Notes: generated by a model from the letters alone, not told the origin. A DNA stretch of 64,000 nt from Macrosoma leucophasiata (GCA_036365455.1 JAWQUS010000023.1:806001-870000), one strand, 5' to 3'. Positions 41,111 through 52,002 are shown, numbered from the stretch's first letter. Translations and numbers: made by a program.

Positions 41111-42555
41111 AACGCTAAATTAAACATTCAAACTAGATTAAGTTTTAAATATTATTGTACGTTATCAAAATTATTGAAAAACTTCTTAACGATAAAAAGC
41201 CACTATAAGGTTTTTACCGAATCGGATCATTAGTTGTTGAATTGGCGAAGGACATTTATATCTGTCTGTCGAGAAGCCAAAAATATTTGATAACATTGCT
41301 TGCTGAAATGGTACAAAGCATTGGTTCAGCCTCTTCATCTTAGTCCTAGCGCCTCAAGAACGTCTAGACATTCACAAGCACATCACGGAGACGATTAATG
41401 CCTTCAATCGTAGACTAACCTACGTTAACATCCCGTGACGTCATGTCCTGGGCCGTTTCCGCTGCTCAGCTGATCGGCTCACGTTCGTCGCCAGTGAAAG
41501 TGTGACTCATCCTTGCAGTTTCTGCTAATTGCCGATCAACCTTGTCCGTATTTGGCTGACAGGATTCAGGACGTGCGTTTCGTGAGATGCTTTCGATTAA
41601 GGTACAATGTAACATTTGCAGGCTGATATGGAGTGCTAAAATTGTTTAAAACATTTTTAATTATTGTTTTACATTCAATATTCTCTTCGTTCATCGATAT
41701 TGATTTTGGATTTTTCACATTTTTGTTGCTTCAGGTATCTTGAGAATCATGAGGTTTTATAGATGGAAAAACGATAGTAGAAATTAGACTAAAAGATCCT
41801 CAACTAGTAGCCAATATTCTATAATTTGTTATATATATTCATTCAAACTTCTATCAGCACTAAATAAACAGATTTTAGTTACTTAATTCTCCTATAGCAC
41901 TGCTTTTAATTTTAAAATAATTTTAAACATAAAAGCCATTTAGAAATACTTTAACGCTTTCGTATAAAAATACAGTTCAATATCAACTTACAACAGTAAT
42001 CCGAACTGTCTTACTTCCAAAATGTAATATGTTAGTCACTGCATGAATGTAAACACGTCCGTCTTGATATGTCACAGGAGATGCAGAATATATAATTTAT
42101 AACTTCTCATTGTTACACTACTTAACAATGAGAAAAAAAATCAGAGGAAGGCTGATTAAAATCTATAGGCACAAACTGAAAAATATGAACGAATGGCAGA
42201 CCGCGGCGCAAAACATAAGCTTACTGCGAGAAATAATATTGCTGTTTTAGAATACAGTCCATTTGGAATAAAAATGAAGGCATGAAATTTCAGAGCGATA
42301 GGTTTTACTCTAACCACCTAACTATTGATTGCTTGATTTTCAATTGTTTTTATTAACTCACTGCTTCACAGAAGATGCCAAATTAACATTTTTACATAAC
42401 CAATCCTTACAGGATATTCGAAACTGAAAACCAAAGTTAATAGAATTCCTTCATCTTTCTTGACGATAAATTACAGGCGGGTACATATTTATTGACCATT
42501 AATTTTGTTATATTCAACTTATAAAAAAAACGAAAACATTTGAGTTGTTAATTGA
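41111..42555. other. Non-coding, apparently single-copy DNA
   Basis: No gene or known repeat. It contains a GC-richer block, 41390-41580, with a TGACGTCA palindrome at 41436; functional meaning is unproven. Confidence 0.35.
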
Positions 42556-42559
42556 AATA

Positions 42560-42897
42560 GGGGCCGTTCAAGTATTACGTAAGCACTATGGGGGGGCGGG
42601 GGGTCTTTGCTCTGCTTATTTTGGATGACTGGGGGGGTAGGGGAGTCGAGATGATGATGATTACGTCATCGGTAGTTATTTACTTATTACATCAGTAAAA
42701 TCTAATCTCTATCCTAAATCTATTTTCTTATTTCTAAAATTATAATTATAATATTAAAAAAAAACAATACATTAATTGAAAAATGTTTACGTAAGCATGG
42801 GGGGAGGGGGTAAGAGCTTTGCTTACTTTTGCTGACAAGGGGGATGGGGGGGTAAAGAATTGTTATAAATCTGCTTACGTAATACTTGAACGGCCTC
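42560..42897. mobile_element. 338-bp element with 25-bp inverted repeats and G-runs
   Basis: GGGCCGTTCAAGTATTACGT... at the left is mirrored by ...ACGTAATACTTGAACGGCC at the right. Two G-rich stretches (runs of 6-8 G at about 42590-42640 and 42798-42855) lie symmetrically inside. A similar terminal sequence is widespread in animal genomes, but I do not assign a superfamily. Confidence 0.7.
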
Positions 42898-43045
42898 ATA
42901 GACGTGAAAAGAGGAATTTGCTTTTGATTCTTGAACGCCACTGTTAGTTATTAAAATATGAGAAAATTCATAAACTTAAATAAATTGGTTGTCTGTCGGT
43001 TTACAGACGATATTTTTACGCGATAACGTCATAAGACACATGTCA

Positions 43046-43165
43046 CCCTGCCCGAGACCACGGAAGCTGGATAGCTGGAGCTAATTAATCATTTTAATCA
43101 ATCATTCTTATATACGCGATATAAATACGAAAACTAGTTTAATTTCAATGAGTGTAGCTCGCGAA
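43046..43165 (+). repeat. Relative of the foldback element
   Basis: GCCCGAGACCACGGAAGCTG to AGTTTAATTTCAATGAG, one half of the family whose hairpin form is at 43530. Confidence 0.6.
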
Positions 43166-43179
43166 AACCTCACAATATA

Positions 43180-43400
43180 CTATTAACAACACGCCAATTT
43201 TTTAAAAATATAACACCACGATGCTTTCTAATCCGCTTGCCGCTCATAAATTGGCGGCGCGCAGTGAGTCAACGGGCACGTGTGAGCCCAGACGGGAGCT
43301 ATGCATCGGGCGTCGGCCGCACTATTGTGCTCTCCGAATACCGCGCTCATCCACCTCGTGCTGGGAATCGCTAATGTATTAGCGCGTCGACGATGTGTTC
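43180..43400. other. GC-rich island, no assignable gene
   Basis: About 200 bases of markedly higher GC with open frames on both strands (minus 43422-43228, 64 codons). It may be an exon or promoter, but there is no domain and no convincing splice site. Confidence 0.3.
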
Positions 43401-43529
43401 TTCGATAACGATATAGGGACATAGGCAGTTATCAGACATCAGAATTTATCGTAATCTATATGAAACTCAAGGATTACAACCGCGGTCCAAAGACAAATTT
43501 AAAGCAATAATTTTCACATTTGAATACTC

Positions 43530-43688
43530 ATTGAAATGAAACTAGTATTCGGATTTATCTCGCGTATACTGAACTAAAATGATTATTTAAAATCGAACCC
43601 GACGTTTTGGTCGCTTTTCAGCTTCAGATTTTAAATAATCATTTTAGTTCACATACGCGAGATAAATCCGAAAACTACTTTTACTTCA
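43530..43688. mobile_element. Hairpin MITE with about 65-bp arms
   Basis: The left arm (TTGAAATGAAACTAG, GGATTTATCTCGCGTAT, TAAAATGATTATTTAAAAT) is mirrored by 43626-43688. The 12 bases ATTTGAATACTC flank both ends (43518-43529, 43689-43700) and may be a target duplication. Family members at 2215 and 43046 share the interior GAAGCTGAAAAGCGACC. Confidence 0.8.
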
Positions 43689-43756
43689 ATTTGAATACTC
43701 GTCTATATTGTCGACTTCTTAGCTTCCTTAGATATTTCCAAACATACAACTTTTGA

Positions 43757-44036
43757 CAAAGCTCTAGGGCGTAGGCCACCCTCTCATTACCTAATCTAGT
43801 TGCCAATAAATGGCAATGTTTGGCGCTATGGTGTTCCATTTGGGTTATGGACCTACGATCCAGTAATTTCTTACACAGGAGGATAACAGCTTAAACATCA
43901 GGAGTTTCAATGCAACGTCTCAATGTAGATACATTGATCCAGTTTTATACGCAGACGTTTTTCGGTTACAACATTCTCTTGCCATCAGTGTAAACTGCCG
44001 TAAACTGCTTGTTTGCCATCATGATATCAAAAAACG
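43757..44036 (+). repeat. R310 repeat, old and diverged
   Basis: Order of blocks is intact from AGGGCGTAGGCCACC to CTTGTTTGCCATC, then ATCAAAAAA, with many substitutions. Confidence 0.55.
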
Positions 44037-44039
44037 TAT

Positions 44040-44905
44040 TAAATTGAAAAAAACGCGATGCAAATTGTACCTACGAGTATAATGCTTCATACAAATAAAA
44101 AGCTATAAAATTTGTGAATGCATATAATGCAGTGATTGATATAGAAAAGTCAAGGACAATAGAAGTCGATTCTTCAATAAAGGTTTATTTCTAAGAATAT
44201 TCAATCGATTAAACTTGTTACAATCAGTAAATATAGATTGATAAATATGTGATTGCTTTACCAATGCCATGGGGAGTTACTAGAATCCATATTAATGCTA
44301 TATTAGCATGTAACCTATAACCTAAAGCTTTTTATATGATAAGTGACCATCAAAAAACTTTTAAACAAAAAATTAAACCGCAGTAAATCTATGAAAATAA
44401 AACATTAAAAAATAAAATTTTGAGTCGGCGCCAAACGAAACAACAAAAATAGTTCTTGTTTTATTTTTTTTGTGACTTACATAAAATGACACACACACTA
44501 TTCAATAAAATCGCAATCATCAAAATCGGGCAACTCTAAAAAAAATATGCGTATAACCACGTTGCAATAAGGGAGCGAATAAACAATAATTCTCTATTTC
44601 TCTACCCTTTAAATTGGAATTTTGTTTAAGGGGTTATTCCCAATTATTAAAAAAAAATCCTTTTTCAATAAAAAAAAGAATTATCACAATCGGACTTTTC
44701 AGTCAAAAGTTATGCGTGGTCATACATAAAAAATAAATATATACGCGTCGACTTGAGAACCTCGTCCGTGGTTTTTTTCGTCGGTTAAAAATATAGTGCA
44801 TATTGATAAAATAAGTTAGGTAAATCACAATCATGTAACATTTTATTTTTCGCTACACAGGTCACACATGCGAGTGAACTTTAGAAATTAAAGAAATAGG
44901 TTGTA
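44040..44905. other. AT-rich non-coding stretch
   Basis: Nothing recognisable beyond A/T-runs. Confidence 0.4.
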
Positions 44906-44908
44906 ACG

Positions 44909-44976
44909 CTTACTGGTGGTAGAGTTCCAGTGAAAAGACTCGAGGGCGTAGGTACCACTGCATTACTTAATCTACA
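44909..44976 (+). repeat. R310 5' fragment
   Basis: TTACTGGTGGTAGAGTTCCA to CATTACTTAATCTAC; the rest is missing. Confidence 0.7.
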
Positions 44977-45316
44977 CCAGTGCTAAGTCCAGACGGCACG
45001 CTACATAGGTTTTATAAAAGCCGATGTATTAACCGATGTTTTATCTTCACTTCACATCGAATACAAAATACAAGTGAATCGAGACAATTCAATAAGATGC
45101 CTTCTCAAGAATTGTGTCACCAAATGCGACGTCGAAAATGAGACATAACTTAACCGTTGGACTGCCTCCAAATCAATTATTTCCGGAGCGGTTTTTTCTT
45201 GTTACAATTTTTCGAATTCTTCATCTTGATGAGACGTCGTGGAACCACGATCTGGTGTCGAGTAATAAACACGATAGGTATCGAAATAACGCACCGATTC
45301 CACATTACTAACACTG

Positions 45317-45596
45317 ATTACTGATGGTAGAGCTCCAGTGACGGAGGTCGCGGGCGTAGACACCACCGCATTACCTAATATAGTTGCCGCTAAATGGTAG
45401 TGTTTAGCACTATTGTGTTTCGGTCAGGAGGTAAAATACGGCCCTGTCATTTCCGGCACAGAGGCATAACACCTTAGGCCTCAGGAGTGGTAACGCATCT
45501 GCATTTTGACCTCTGGTTTTTGTGTAGATGTCTATAGGCTGCAGTAATCACTTAACCATATGAGCTGCATGCTTTTTTGCAACCTCGGCCAAAAAA
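45317..45596 (+). repeat. R310 repeat, full length
   Basis: GATTACTGATGGTAGAGCTC to CCTCGGCCAAAAAAAGC, first subfamily. Confidence 0.82.
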
Positions 45597-45869
45597 AGCA
45601 ATTTCTTCATTGAACAATCAAACCCGGTTTGTGCCACGTATGTACCCCTATTTTTTTATCCGACCGAGGTATACGTGTAAGTGTCGCAAGGCACGTCCGA
45701 GCCTTCTCGGAAGGGACTTGCGAATGCCTTTATCTATGGTCTGACGCTTTTTGTGCGTCGCCGCTGTTTCGCGTAACGCTAGAAGAGTTCAAGGTACATT
45801 ATTATGTACGGTGTTTAAATTTTGAAATATTACTTCAGGGAGAGAAAGGTAGGTGTGCTATAAAGACTA

Positions 45870-46145
45870 TTTTTTTTTATGTAGATAATGGAAGTGGCAA
45901 ACAAGCATGCAGTTCACAATGATGTTAAATGATGACTGCAGTCTACAGACACCCACACAAAGGTCAAAATGCAGATGCGTTGCCACCCCTGAGGCCTAAA
46001 TTGTTATGTCTCTGTGATAGTTTTTACGGGGCCAGACATTACCATCTAACCGGAACACGGATGCTGAACACTGGCGACAAATAGAGGAAATGCGGTGGTG
46101 CCTTCGCCCGCGAGCTCTGTCACTAAAGTTCTACCACCAGTAAAA
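45870..46145 (-). repeat. R310 repeat, near-complete
   Basis: T-run, then GGAAGTGGCAAACAAGC to AGTTCTACCACCAGTAAAA. It has a second-subfamily middle with a first-subfamily-like start, suggesting the two groups are not fully separate. Confidence 0.8.
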
Positions 46146-46540
46146 TGTAACTGTTATTGTAATGTATTATTTAATTTATGTAGTCACTATATGTAAAGAT
46201 GATGATTATAATCTATATTTACAAATAAAAAAATACAACTAAACTAAGCTATAGGTATCTAATAATTATCCCTACTTCTATATTTACAAAAAACAGCGTG
46301 CATCTAAAAATTCTGCATCGCTACCATCCTGTGCTATGTTAGGTACCTAGAAGGCTGGCAGCATTGCCTCGTTGGATGACAATGCTGAATCTCTGACCTA
46401 AAAATAGGCCAGTCTTCTGGTCTCGGGAAGTGTCGACCAGCCGCTTCGAGATTTCTTTGAACAATACCCGCGTACTGGGGCCCCATGGACCAAGGGTTTC
46501 GAAAGGCACAAAATATAGTCCCCTGAAAGGGTACTATTTT
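46146..46540 (-). pseudogene. 5'-truncated LINE end with conserved C-terminal domain
   Basis: The minus frame 46533-46339 reads YPFRGLYFVPFETLGPWGPS, then SKRLVDTSRDQKTGLFLGQR and SIVIQRGNAASLLGT, and stops. This is the conserved C-terminal block found in a group of invertebrate retroelement reverse transcriptases. It is a third LINE type in the window. The 3' untranslated region reaches about 46146. The frame is still open, so the insertion may not be very old. Confidence 0.6.
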
Positions 46541-46549
46541 TTTTTAACT

Positions 46550-47800
46550 GTTATTGTGAAAGGATCGTGGCAATATTTGTACAGAAAAAATGAAAAAAGG
46601 TACACGGTAAAACAGCATGGAAATATTATCCAGTGAATCCAAAACAACATTTCCTGATACTTAAAATATTTTTAACTCTCCGGAATAAAAAGTTTGAAAT
46701 TGAATTTAGTATGGAGTGCTTCTTCTGTTGTTAGGAAAGACGATTTTTATTCCGGTGATTTAAAAATAATTTACGTACCAGAAAATGTTCTTTAGGTTCC
46801 CTGGGTAATATTTCTAATCCGTTTTACCTTGTACCTTTTTCAAACCTTTTTGAAACTTGCCATGATTCTTTGCCAAAAACAATAACTTTAACAAGTATCG
46901 TGGTGCAACTCAGCCTGTCTACCTTTTCAGTGAATGTATGCGATAAATTACGTTATGCCGAAGTAGGCAAAATTAAAATCAAAGACGAAGGAATGTGTCA
47001 ACGCATACTTCTCATAGTTCTCACGTAATCCTGTCCATTGTGTCAACGTGTTAACTCAAGCCGTATAATTCTTTCCAATACATCGATACAGTTTTTCTAA
47101 ACGCGTTGCAGTGGAATGCGTGATTCAGTGCGCACGCGCATTGAACTAAAATAAACAGATCAATGGTTTGAAAGGGATTCCGCGACAGTGACGTGCTGTA
47201 CTTAGCTTGATGAGCAATCGCGAGGTGTTGTAAGGATTGCTCAAGTATTTGCATTTGAAAGAAAGAAATATTTTTTAAGTATCATGGCATCGCTGTTACG
47301 CTTATTGCCAGTATCAAGTAAAACGATATTTCGTATTCGTATAAGCATCGTAAATGTCAGAATCAGTCAGTCAGTCAGTCAAATATTTATTATGTCAGTC
47401 AAATGAGTCACAGTCAGTAATTCGAGTAAAACGATGGTTTATTCCCGCTGTCCCCGTTCTCCGTGTCCCCGTGTGATGGGGACAACGGTACTTTAATTAA
47501 TTATTTAAAATTACTTCCTGTTGTCCCCGTACTTTGTCCCCGATAAAAAATTGGTACAAATTATTTCCCGCTGTCCCCGTTTTTTTAGTTTTTTCAGTAG
47601 TATTATGAATTGTCATCATTAATCAAACAAACAAACGATGGCTATTTTATCAGAACTTTTACTCGTAAATAATGTTTTGGAGGTTGCTTCCAAAAGGCCG
47701 TGTTTTCGCACTGTTATTCTATTTCACTATACACGGGCACTGTAATAGACCTGTAATTAAGTATCAAACAAAATGCCATCAACTTTATTTAATACTAGCT
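46550..47800. other. Non-coding DNA with short repeats
   Basis: GTCA/CAGT tetranucleotide repeats at 47362-47420, and TGTCCCCGT motifs at 47450-47590 (about five, including one inverted GGGGACA). No gene is visible. Confidence 0.5.
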
Positions 47801-47801
47801 G

Positions 47802-47890
47802 TGCCCGCAACTTCGTTCGCTTGGAATAGTGACTTTGGGACTTTGGGCAGCGCTTTTGGATATAAATGTTGGTTAATTTTAGATCATTAA
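47802..47890 (+). repeat. CTAGCTGTGCCCGC repeat start
   Basis: ACTAGCTGTGCCCGCAACTTC followed by family-like sequence for about 90 bases. Confidence 0.5.
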
Positions 47891-47969
47891 CACTTTTGGC
47901 TAGCTAAAAAAAACTACTTTACATTGGGGATAAAAGCACACAGACTGCTAGGATTGCAAGAAATTATCA

Positions 47970-48290
47970 TCGTCACCACCTCCACCATAGCCACTACTAT
48001 AAACGCCACCAAAGCCATTAACGCCACCACCAACACCAGCATCGCCAAACACCTACGCCATCAATGTCACCAATGACACCAACGCCACCATAACCACCAC
48101 CACCACCACAACCAATGCCACCAACGCCTTCAAAACTACCAACAACACCACCAACGTCACCAACGCCACCAATGTCTCCATCGCCACTAAAAACCACCAC
48201 CACCACCAACGCCATCAACACCACCACCAGAGTCACCAACAACACCTACGCCACCAACGACACAAATGACGCCAAGGACGCTACCAACGA
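47970..48290 (+). repeat. ACC/GCC-rich trinucleotide minisatellite
   Basis: More than 300 bases built from CACCA, CGCCA and AACGCC units. Both strands have open frames because of the composition (a Thr/Pro-rich one on plus, a Gly/Val-rich one on minus). No start context or domain supports a gene. Confidence 0.85.
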
Positions 48291-48299
48291 AAATTTATT

Positions 48300-49135
48300 T
48301 ACTATGTAAGGTAAGGTAATATACACATTAGACCTAAAAAATCTGTAAAAATTTTAAGCGTTTGCATTCTAGAATGCTTAAAATTTTCACAGATTTTCGT
48401 TATTCATATCGAGCGAAAAATATTAATATGAAAAAAAAACGCTTATTATATGCCCCCCTGGATCCCTATATATTTTCAATCTCTTATTTTTAGTAATTAA
48501 TTTTGTCATTATAGCGGTAACAGAAATACATAATTTCAAAAAATTTTAGCTTTCTAGCTATCACTGTTTATGAGATACAGCCTGGTGACAGACAGATGGA
48601 CGGACAGACAGACAGACAGGTAGACAGCGGGGAATTAGTAATAGGATCCGTTTTTAACTTTTAGGTACGGAATCCTTTAAAAAAAAAATAGAAGATAGAT
48701 ACACAATAGTTTAAAAATTTCGATATGATTCTTTAAATTGACGTAACTTTTTTATTTCTGAACCCATTGACATGAGACAAAAACTAAAGATTAAGTGAAA
48801 CTTACCACAATATATTATTAAAAACAAAAAATCGGATAAGCCATGTCTGAAATAAGGGTGTGCAAACACACAGACAAACAGGCATTTTTTCGAGATAAAA
48901 AGTACACAGTGTAGTGCGCCAAACGTCAAAGTATAATTATACCAAGTTTCATCGTAATCGGACCGGTAGATTTTGTGTGATGCTTGAACAAACAGACAGA
49001 CAGACAGACAGACAAAAAAAATTCTAATCACATATTTGTGTTCGGTATCGATCTAGTAACATCCCCTGGTATTTATTTTTTCAATATTTTTAATGTACAG
49101 AATTCACACTTCTACAGTTTTATTATAAGTATAGA
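48300..49135 (-). repeat. About 0.8-kb composite interspersed repeat, inverted copy
   Basis: Minus-strand match to 31577-32244 plus further sequence shared with 33280-33420 (TTAAAATTTTCACAGATTTT, CGAGCGAAAAATATT). It ends with TCTACAGTTTTATTATAAGT. Confidence 0.72.
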
Positions 49136-49336
49136 CTAGCGGCCCGCCCCGGCTTCGCACGGTTGCAATGTTACCTATATTACTACTCTCATGATAAAAT
49201 ATAGCCTGTTGCACTCCTGAATAGTGTAGCTTTCTGATTGTGAAAGAATTTTCGTGATCGGTTCAGTATTTCCAAAGATTAGCCCCTACAAACAAAATTA
49301 CAAACTTTACCTCTTTATAATATTAAGTATAGATAA
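49132..49336 (+). repeat. CTAGCGGCCCGCCCCGGCTTCGC repeat
   Basis: It starts ACTAGCGGCCCGCCCCGGCT and ends TTTATAATATTAAGTATAGA. It is a variant of the CTAGCTG families; a small reverse piece is at 18080. Confidence 0.7.
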
Positions 49337-49410
49337 CTCAAAAATGCACCAAGAAAATGAAATTAACTAAGATCACCACACGTCTCTTTCAAGGTTTCCG
49401 CGAAATCTTA

Positions 49411-50155
49411 CACTAGCTTTGCCCACGGCTTCAACCGCGTAGCATTTGTCCCGTTTTTGCTACATTTGTCATTATTCATTGGTTCTGATGGTGTTGAAGC
49501 GTGACATGATGATATCCTATAGCCTCCCTCAATGTGAATTGAGGAAGGCTATTCAAAATAAAAATATTTTTTGAAGTATGCATGTATCTTCACGCCAGGT
49601 CCCTAACGGGGTAGGCAGAGAGTGTAGTGAGTTTTTTGAAGTAGAACCAGTTATACCAAAGGTTAATGCGCTCACACACACAAACTTCAGCTTTACAACA
49701 TAAGTATGATGTATATAGACAGACAAAAGTCACGGCCACAAAAAAAATACATTATACATACAAAAAAAAAAAAAACACTTTCCTGCCCTTAATATGACCG
49801 CTGATTCCAATATGGCGCTGACCAATTGTTACCAATCATCACTGGAACAATCGCCGACCTTCCTGATCCTCAACTAGTTATGGCAACTCCGTTATGGTTG
49901 GAATACATACATAAATACAATATTAATAAGTAAGGATATGGCGAGGTCTTTTTCATTCCCTTGTTCGATGTTACTCGATTTTATTATAAATAATGAGTAG
50001 ATTAAGGTAATTCAGGGCTCTTTATTGCCTGACTCCGCCCATAAGATTGGTCCCTTTGAGCCTAGTGCCATGCTAATTTGTTGCGTGACAAATTAAAAAT
50101 TTGAACATTGTAGGTAGAGCTGAAAAATTTATGAAAGATGGAGAAAAACGATTTC
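49411..50155. other. Repeat pieces and unassigned DNA
   Basis: 49413 starts another CTAGCTTTGCCCACGGC piece. 49588-49630 is the extreme 3' end of the second LINE type (minus). The rest is without recognisable content. Confidence 0.45.
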
Positions 50156-50157
50156 TT

Positions 50158-50418
50158 TTTTTTTTCATAACGAAGGTGGCAAACAAGCGTGCAGTTCAAT
50201 TAGGTAATGCGATGGTGCCTACGCCCTCGAGCTCTTACATTTGGAACTCTACTACCAGTAAAATTTCTTAGAGAATTCATACTCTTCATGCCGGAATAGG
50301 TGCACTGAAAGCTTTGCTTACCAACATCCACTGAAAGCTTTGTGTATCATGTCCTAAGGCTGCTGCACTTACCATCCATATGAACTGCATGTTTTGCCAT
50401 CATTACATTAAAAAGAGT
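50158..50418. repeat. Two deleted R310 copies next to the LIM exon
   Basis: 50158-50265 is a minus copy with start and end joined and the middle lost (AAACAAGCGTGCAGTTCAATTA then GGTAATGCGATGG). 50355-50418 is a plus tail (GCTGCTGCACTTACC to TTACATTAAAAAG). Confidence 0.65.
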
Positions 50419-50467
50419 ATATTGTCCAGAATAAATCCACATCGCTAATCTTCACCTTTGTCCACAG

Positions 50468-50671
50468 TGTGAAGAATCCATGTCAGCGGGAGACATGTGT
50501 GTATCAGCAGCGCGGGCCGGACCATCATCCCGTTGGCACCCCGCGTGCTTCGTGTGCGCCACCTGCCAGGAGCTACTGGTGGACCTCGTGTACTTCTGGA
50601 AGGACGGCCGGCTGTACTGTGGCCGGCATCACGCGGAGACGCTGAAGCCTAGATGTTCTGCTTGTGATGAG
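50468..50671 (+). CDS. pk: Prickle-family protein, exon encoding most of LIM domain 1
   Basis: The exon sits between an acceptor (TTTGTCCACAG) and a donor (GAG, then GTGAGT) and is exactly 68 codons. It reads [66 protein letters not shown]. The spaced Cys/His residues (W-H, C-x2-C, C-x2-H-H, C-x2-C) are zinc ligands of a LIM domain. [16 protein letters not shown] is characteristic of Prickle/Espinas rather than Testin. The first Cys pair must lie in the preceding exon. The protein acts in planar cell polarity at the cell cortex with Van Gogh. Its other exons are not in this window, so introns here exceed several kilobases. The symbol covers pk or its close paralogue. Confidence 0.88.
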
Positions 50672-50697
50672 GTGAGTTTTATCATGATGTAGTCAGG

Positions 50698-50826
50698 AAA
50701 AACAACCCAAAGGCACCTTGCGTACTACGTGTGCGCTATCTTCTTACCACTGCCTGCTACTGGTATGACACACATGTATCACGCGGAGACGCTGAAGCCA
50801 AAATGTCCTGCTTGTGATGAGATGAG
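50698..50826 (+). pseudogene. Decayed tandem copy of the LIM exon, copy 2
   Basis: AAAGGCACCTTGCGTACTACG aligns to the exon's TGGCACCCCGCGTGCTTCGTG, and CACGCGGAGACGCTGAAGCC and TGCTTGTGATGAG are identical or nearly so to the exon's 3' end. Between them, much is deleted. The donor GTGAGT has become ATGAGT, so it cannot be spliced as the original is. Confidence 0.8.
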
Positions 50827-50894
50827 TTATGACATGGGATAGTGGAAGAAGAACTATTGTTCTCCTGGTTCACGAAGCAGAGCTCTTACTGGCT

Positions 50895-51110
50895 AGTTGC
50901 CAGGAGTTGCTATAAAACCTGGTGTTTATTAATCAGGAAGGACGGCCAACTGTAGGTCCTGGGGTGACAACAGAGCTTCCGTGTGTCGCCTTCACGCCGA
51001 CACACTGAAGCTATGTTGTGCATGCGATGACCTCATTGCACTCTCGTTCCACCACATTACAGAAGCGCAGAGACCATTGTGTACTTTAAAAAAGACTGTC
51101 TGCTACTAAC
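50895..51110 (+). pseudogene. Decayed tandem copy of the LIM exon, copy 3 and a possible fourth
   Basis: TTGCCAGGAGTTGCT, GGAAGGACGGCCAACTGTA and CACGCCGACACACTGAAGC-TGTTGTGCATGCGATGAC follow the order of the real exon, with a stop (CTATAA) and insertions. After 51055, GCAGAGACCATTGTGTACTTT and AAAAAAGACTGTCTGCT may be a fourth remnant. Changes are greater than in copy 2, so it is probably older. Confidence 0.6.
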
Positions 51111-51125
51111 CTAACCTAACCTAAC
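51106..51125 (-). repeat. Short (TTAGG)n-type interstitial repeat
   Basis: CTAACCTAACCTAACCTAAC on the plus strand is four units of the insect telomere motif TTAGG read on the minus strand. Too short to mean much on its own. Confidence 0.8.
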
Positions 51126-51129
51126 ATCG

Positions 51130-51995
51130 CCGGCTTGCATAACGCAAACACTGACGTTAGGAAAAAACCTTTTCAACTTTCCCCAAGTAACTAAAGTCTG
51201 TAATGACAATTTCTATATTTTATTGTTAGTTGGGTCAAGCCCCCTAACATACAAATATTCAGGATCCGCTACTGGTTAGTCTGGTTAATGTGCGTTAAGC
51301 CAACCGTCTTCTTGCGAAGACTCTTCTCTTACATCAGTTCGCACTCCATGTATAAACTTTGGGTCATGGCAGAGAAATATGGTGTGTTAGCGGACCGTTA
51401 ATTTACTCAAGATGCCTCTTGATAATGGCCAACTACCGCTAACCTACCGACATTGATCAGATAACAATCCATGACATGCCTATACATACCCTAATATCGT
51501 AGCCATGTCATTATGTTACAAAACAACCAAGTTGTCGACTACCATTACTCCCGAAATTTACTTTTTACCAGTTCGGCTGTCAAAACCGAAGGGCTGTTAG
51601 CCCTCGACCTCAATCGTTATCGCTTCCGGAGGGTCAGGTCGGGGCCACTTACTTCACCCCTTTCGGGCCAATTTGATAAAACTTGATTTATTTGAGCAAC
51701 TGCCGCGGTTCTTGACCCCCGGATTAATGTTAGGCAAATTATTGAGAGGCTTTTGATAACATACATGTGATCATCGTATTTGTTTCCGTTGTGAATAAGA
51801 TTAATTTGCTGTTGAAATGTCTTGTAAATATGAATTGGATGGATTATTTGACATCGAATTTCACATCGCGACAAAGCTAAAAAGAGATGTTTCAAAATAG
51901 CCTGAACCCATTCTATGAACAGTATGTACAAACAATATATATCTATAAAACAAAGTCCCCTGATGCGTCTCTCCGTTTGTTCGCGATAAACTCAA
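51130..51995. other. Intron-like DNA
   Basis: No gene or repeat matched. 51540-51720 is GC-richer and has a minus open frame (to 51617), but without a domain. Confidence 0.35.
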
Positions 51996-52002
51996 AGATT
52001 TT

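Noticed and set aside
41436..41443. TGACGTCA as a CRE regulatory site
   Set aside because: An 8-base palindrome occurs by chance; another at 56741 has no promoter context.
47970..48309. Thr/Pro-rich plus frame and Gly/Val-rich minus frame
   Set aside because: Both follow from the ACC/GCC repeat itself, which leaves frames open by composition.
51106..51125. Telomere-associated sequence
   Set aside because: Four TTAGG-type units are too few to indicate a telomere or a fusion point.
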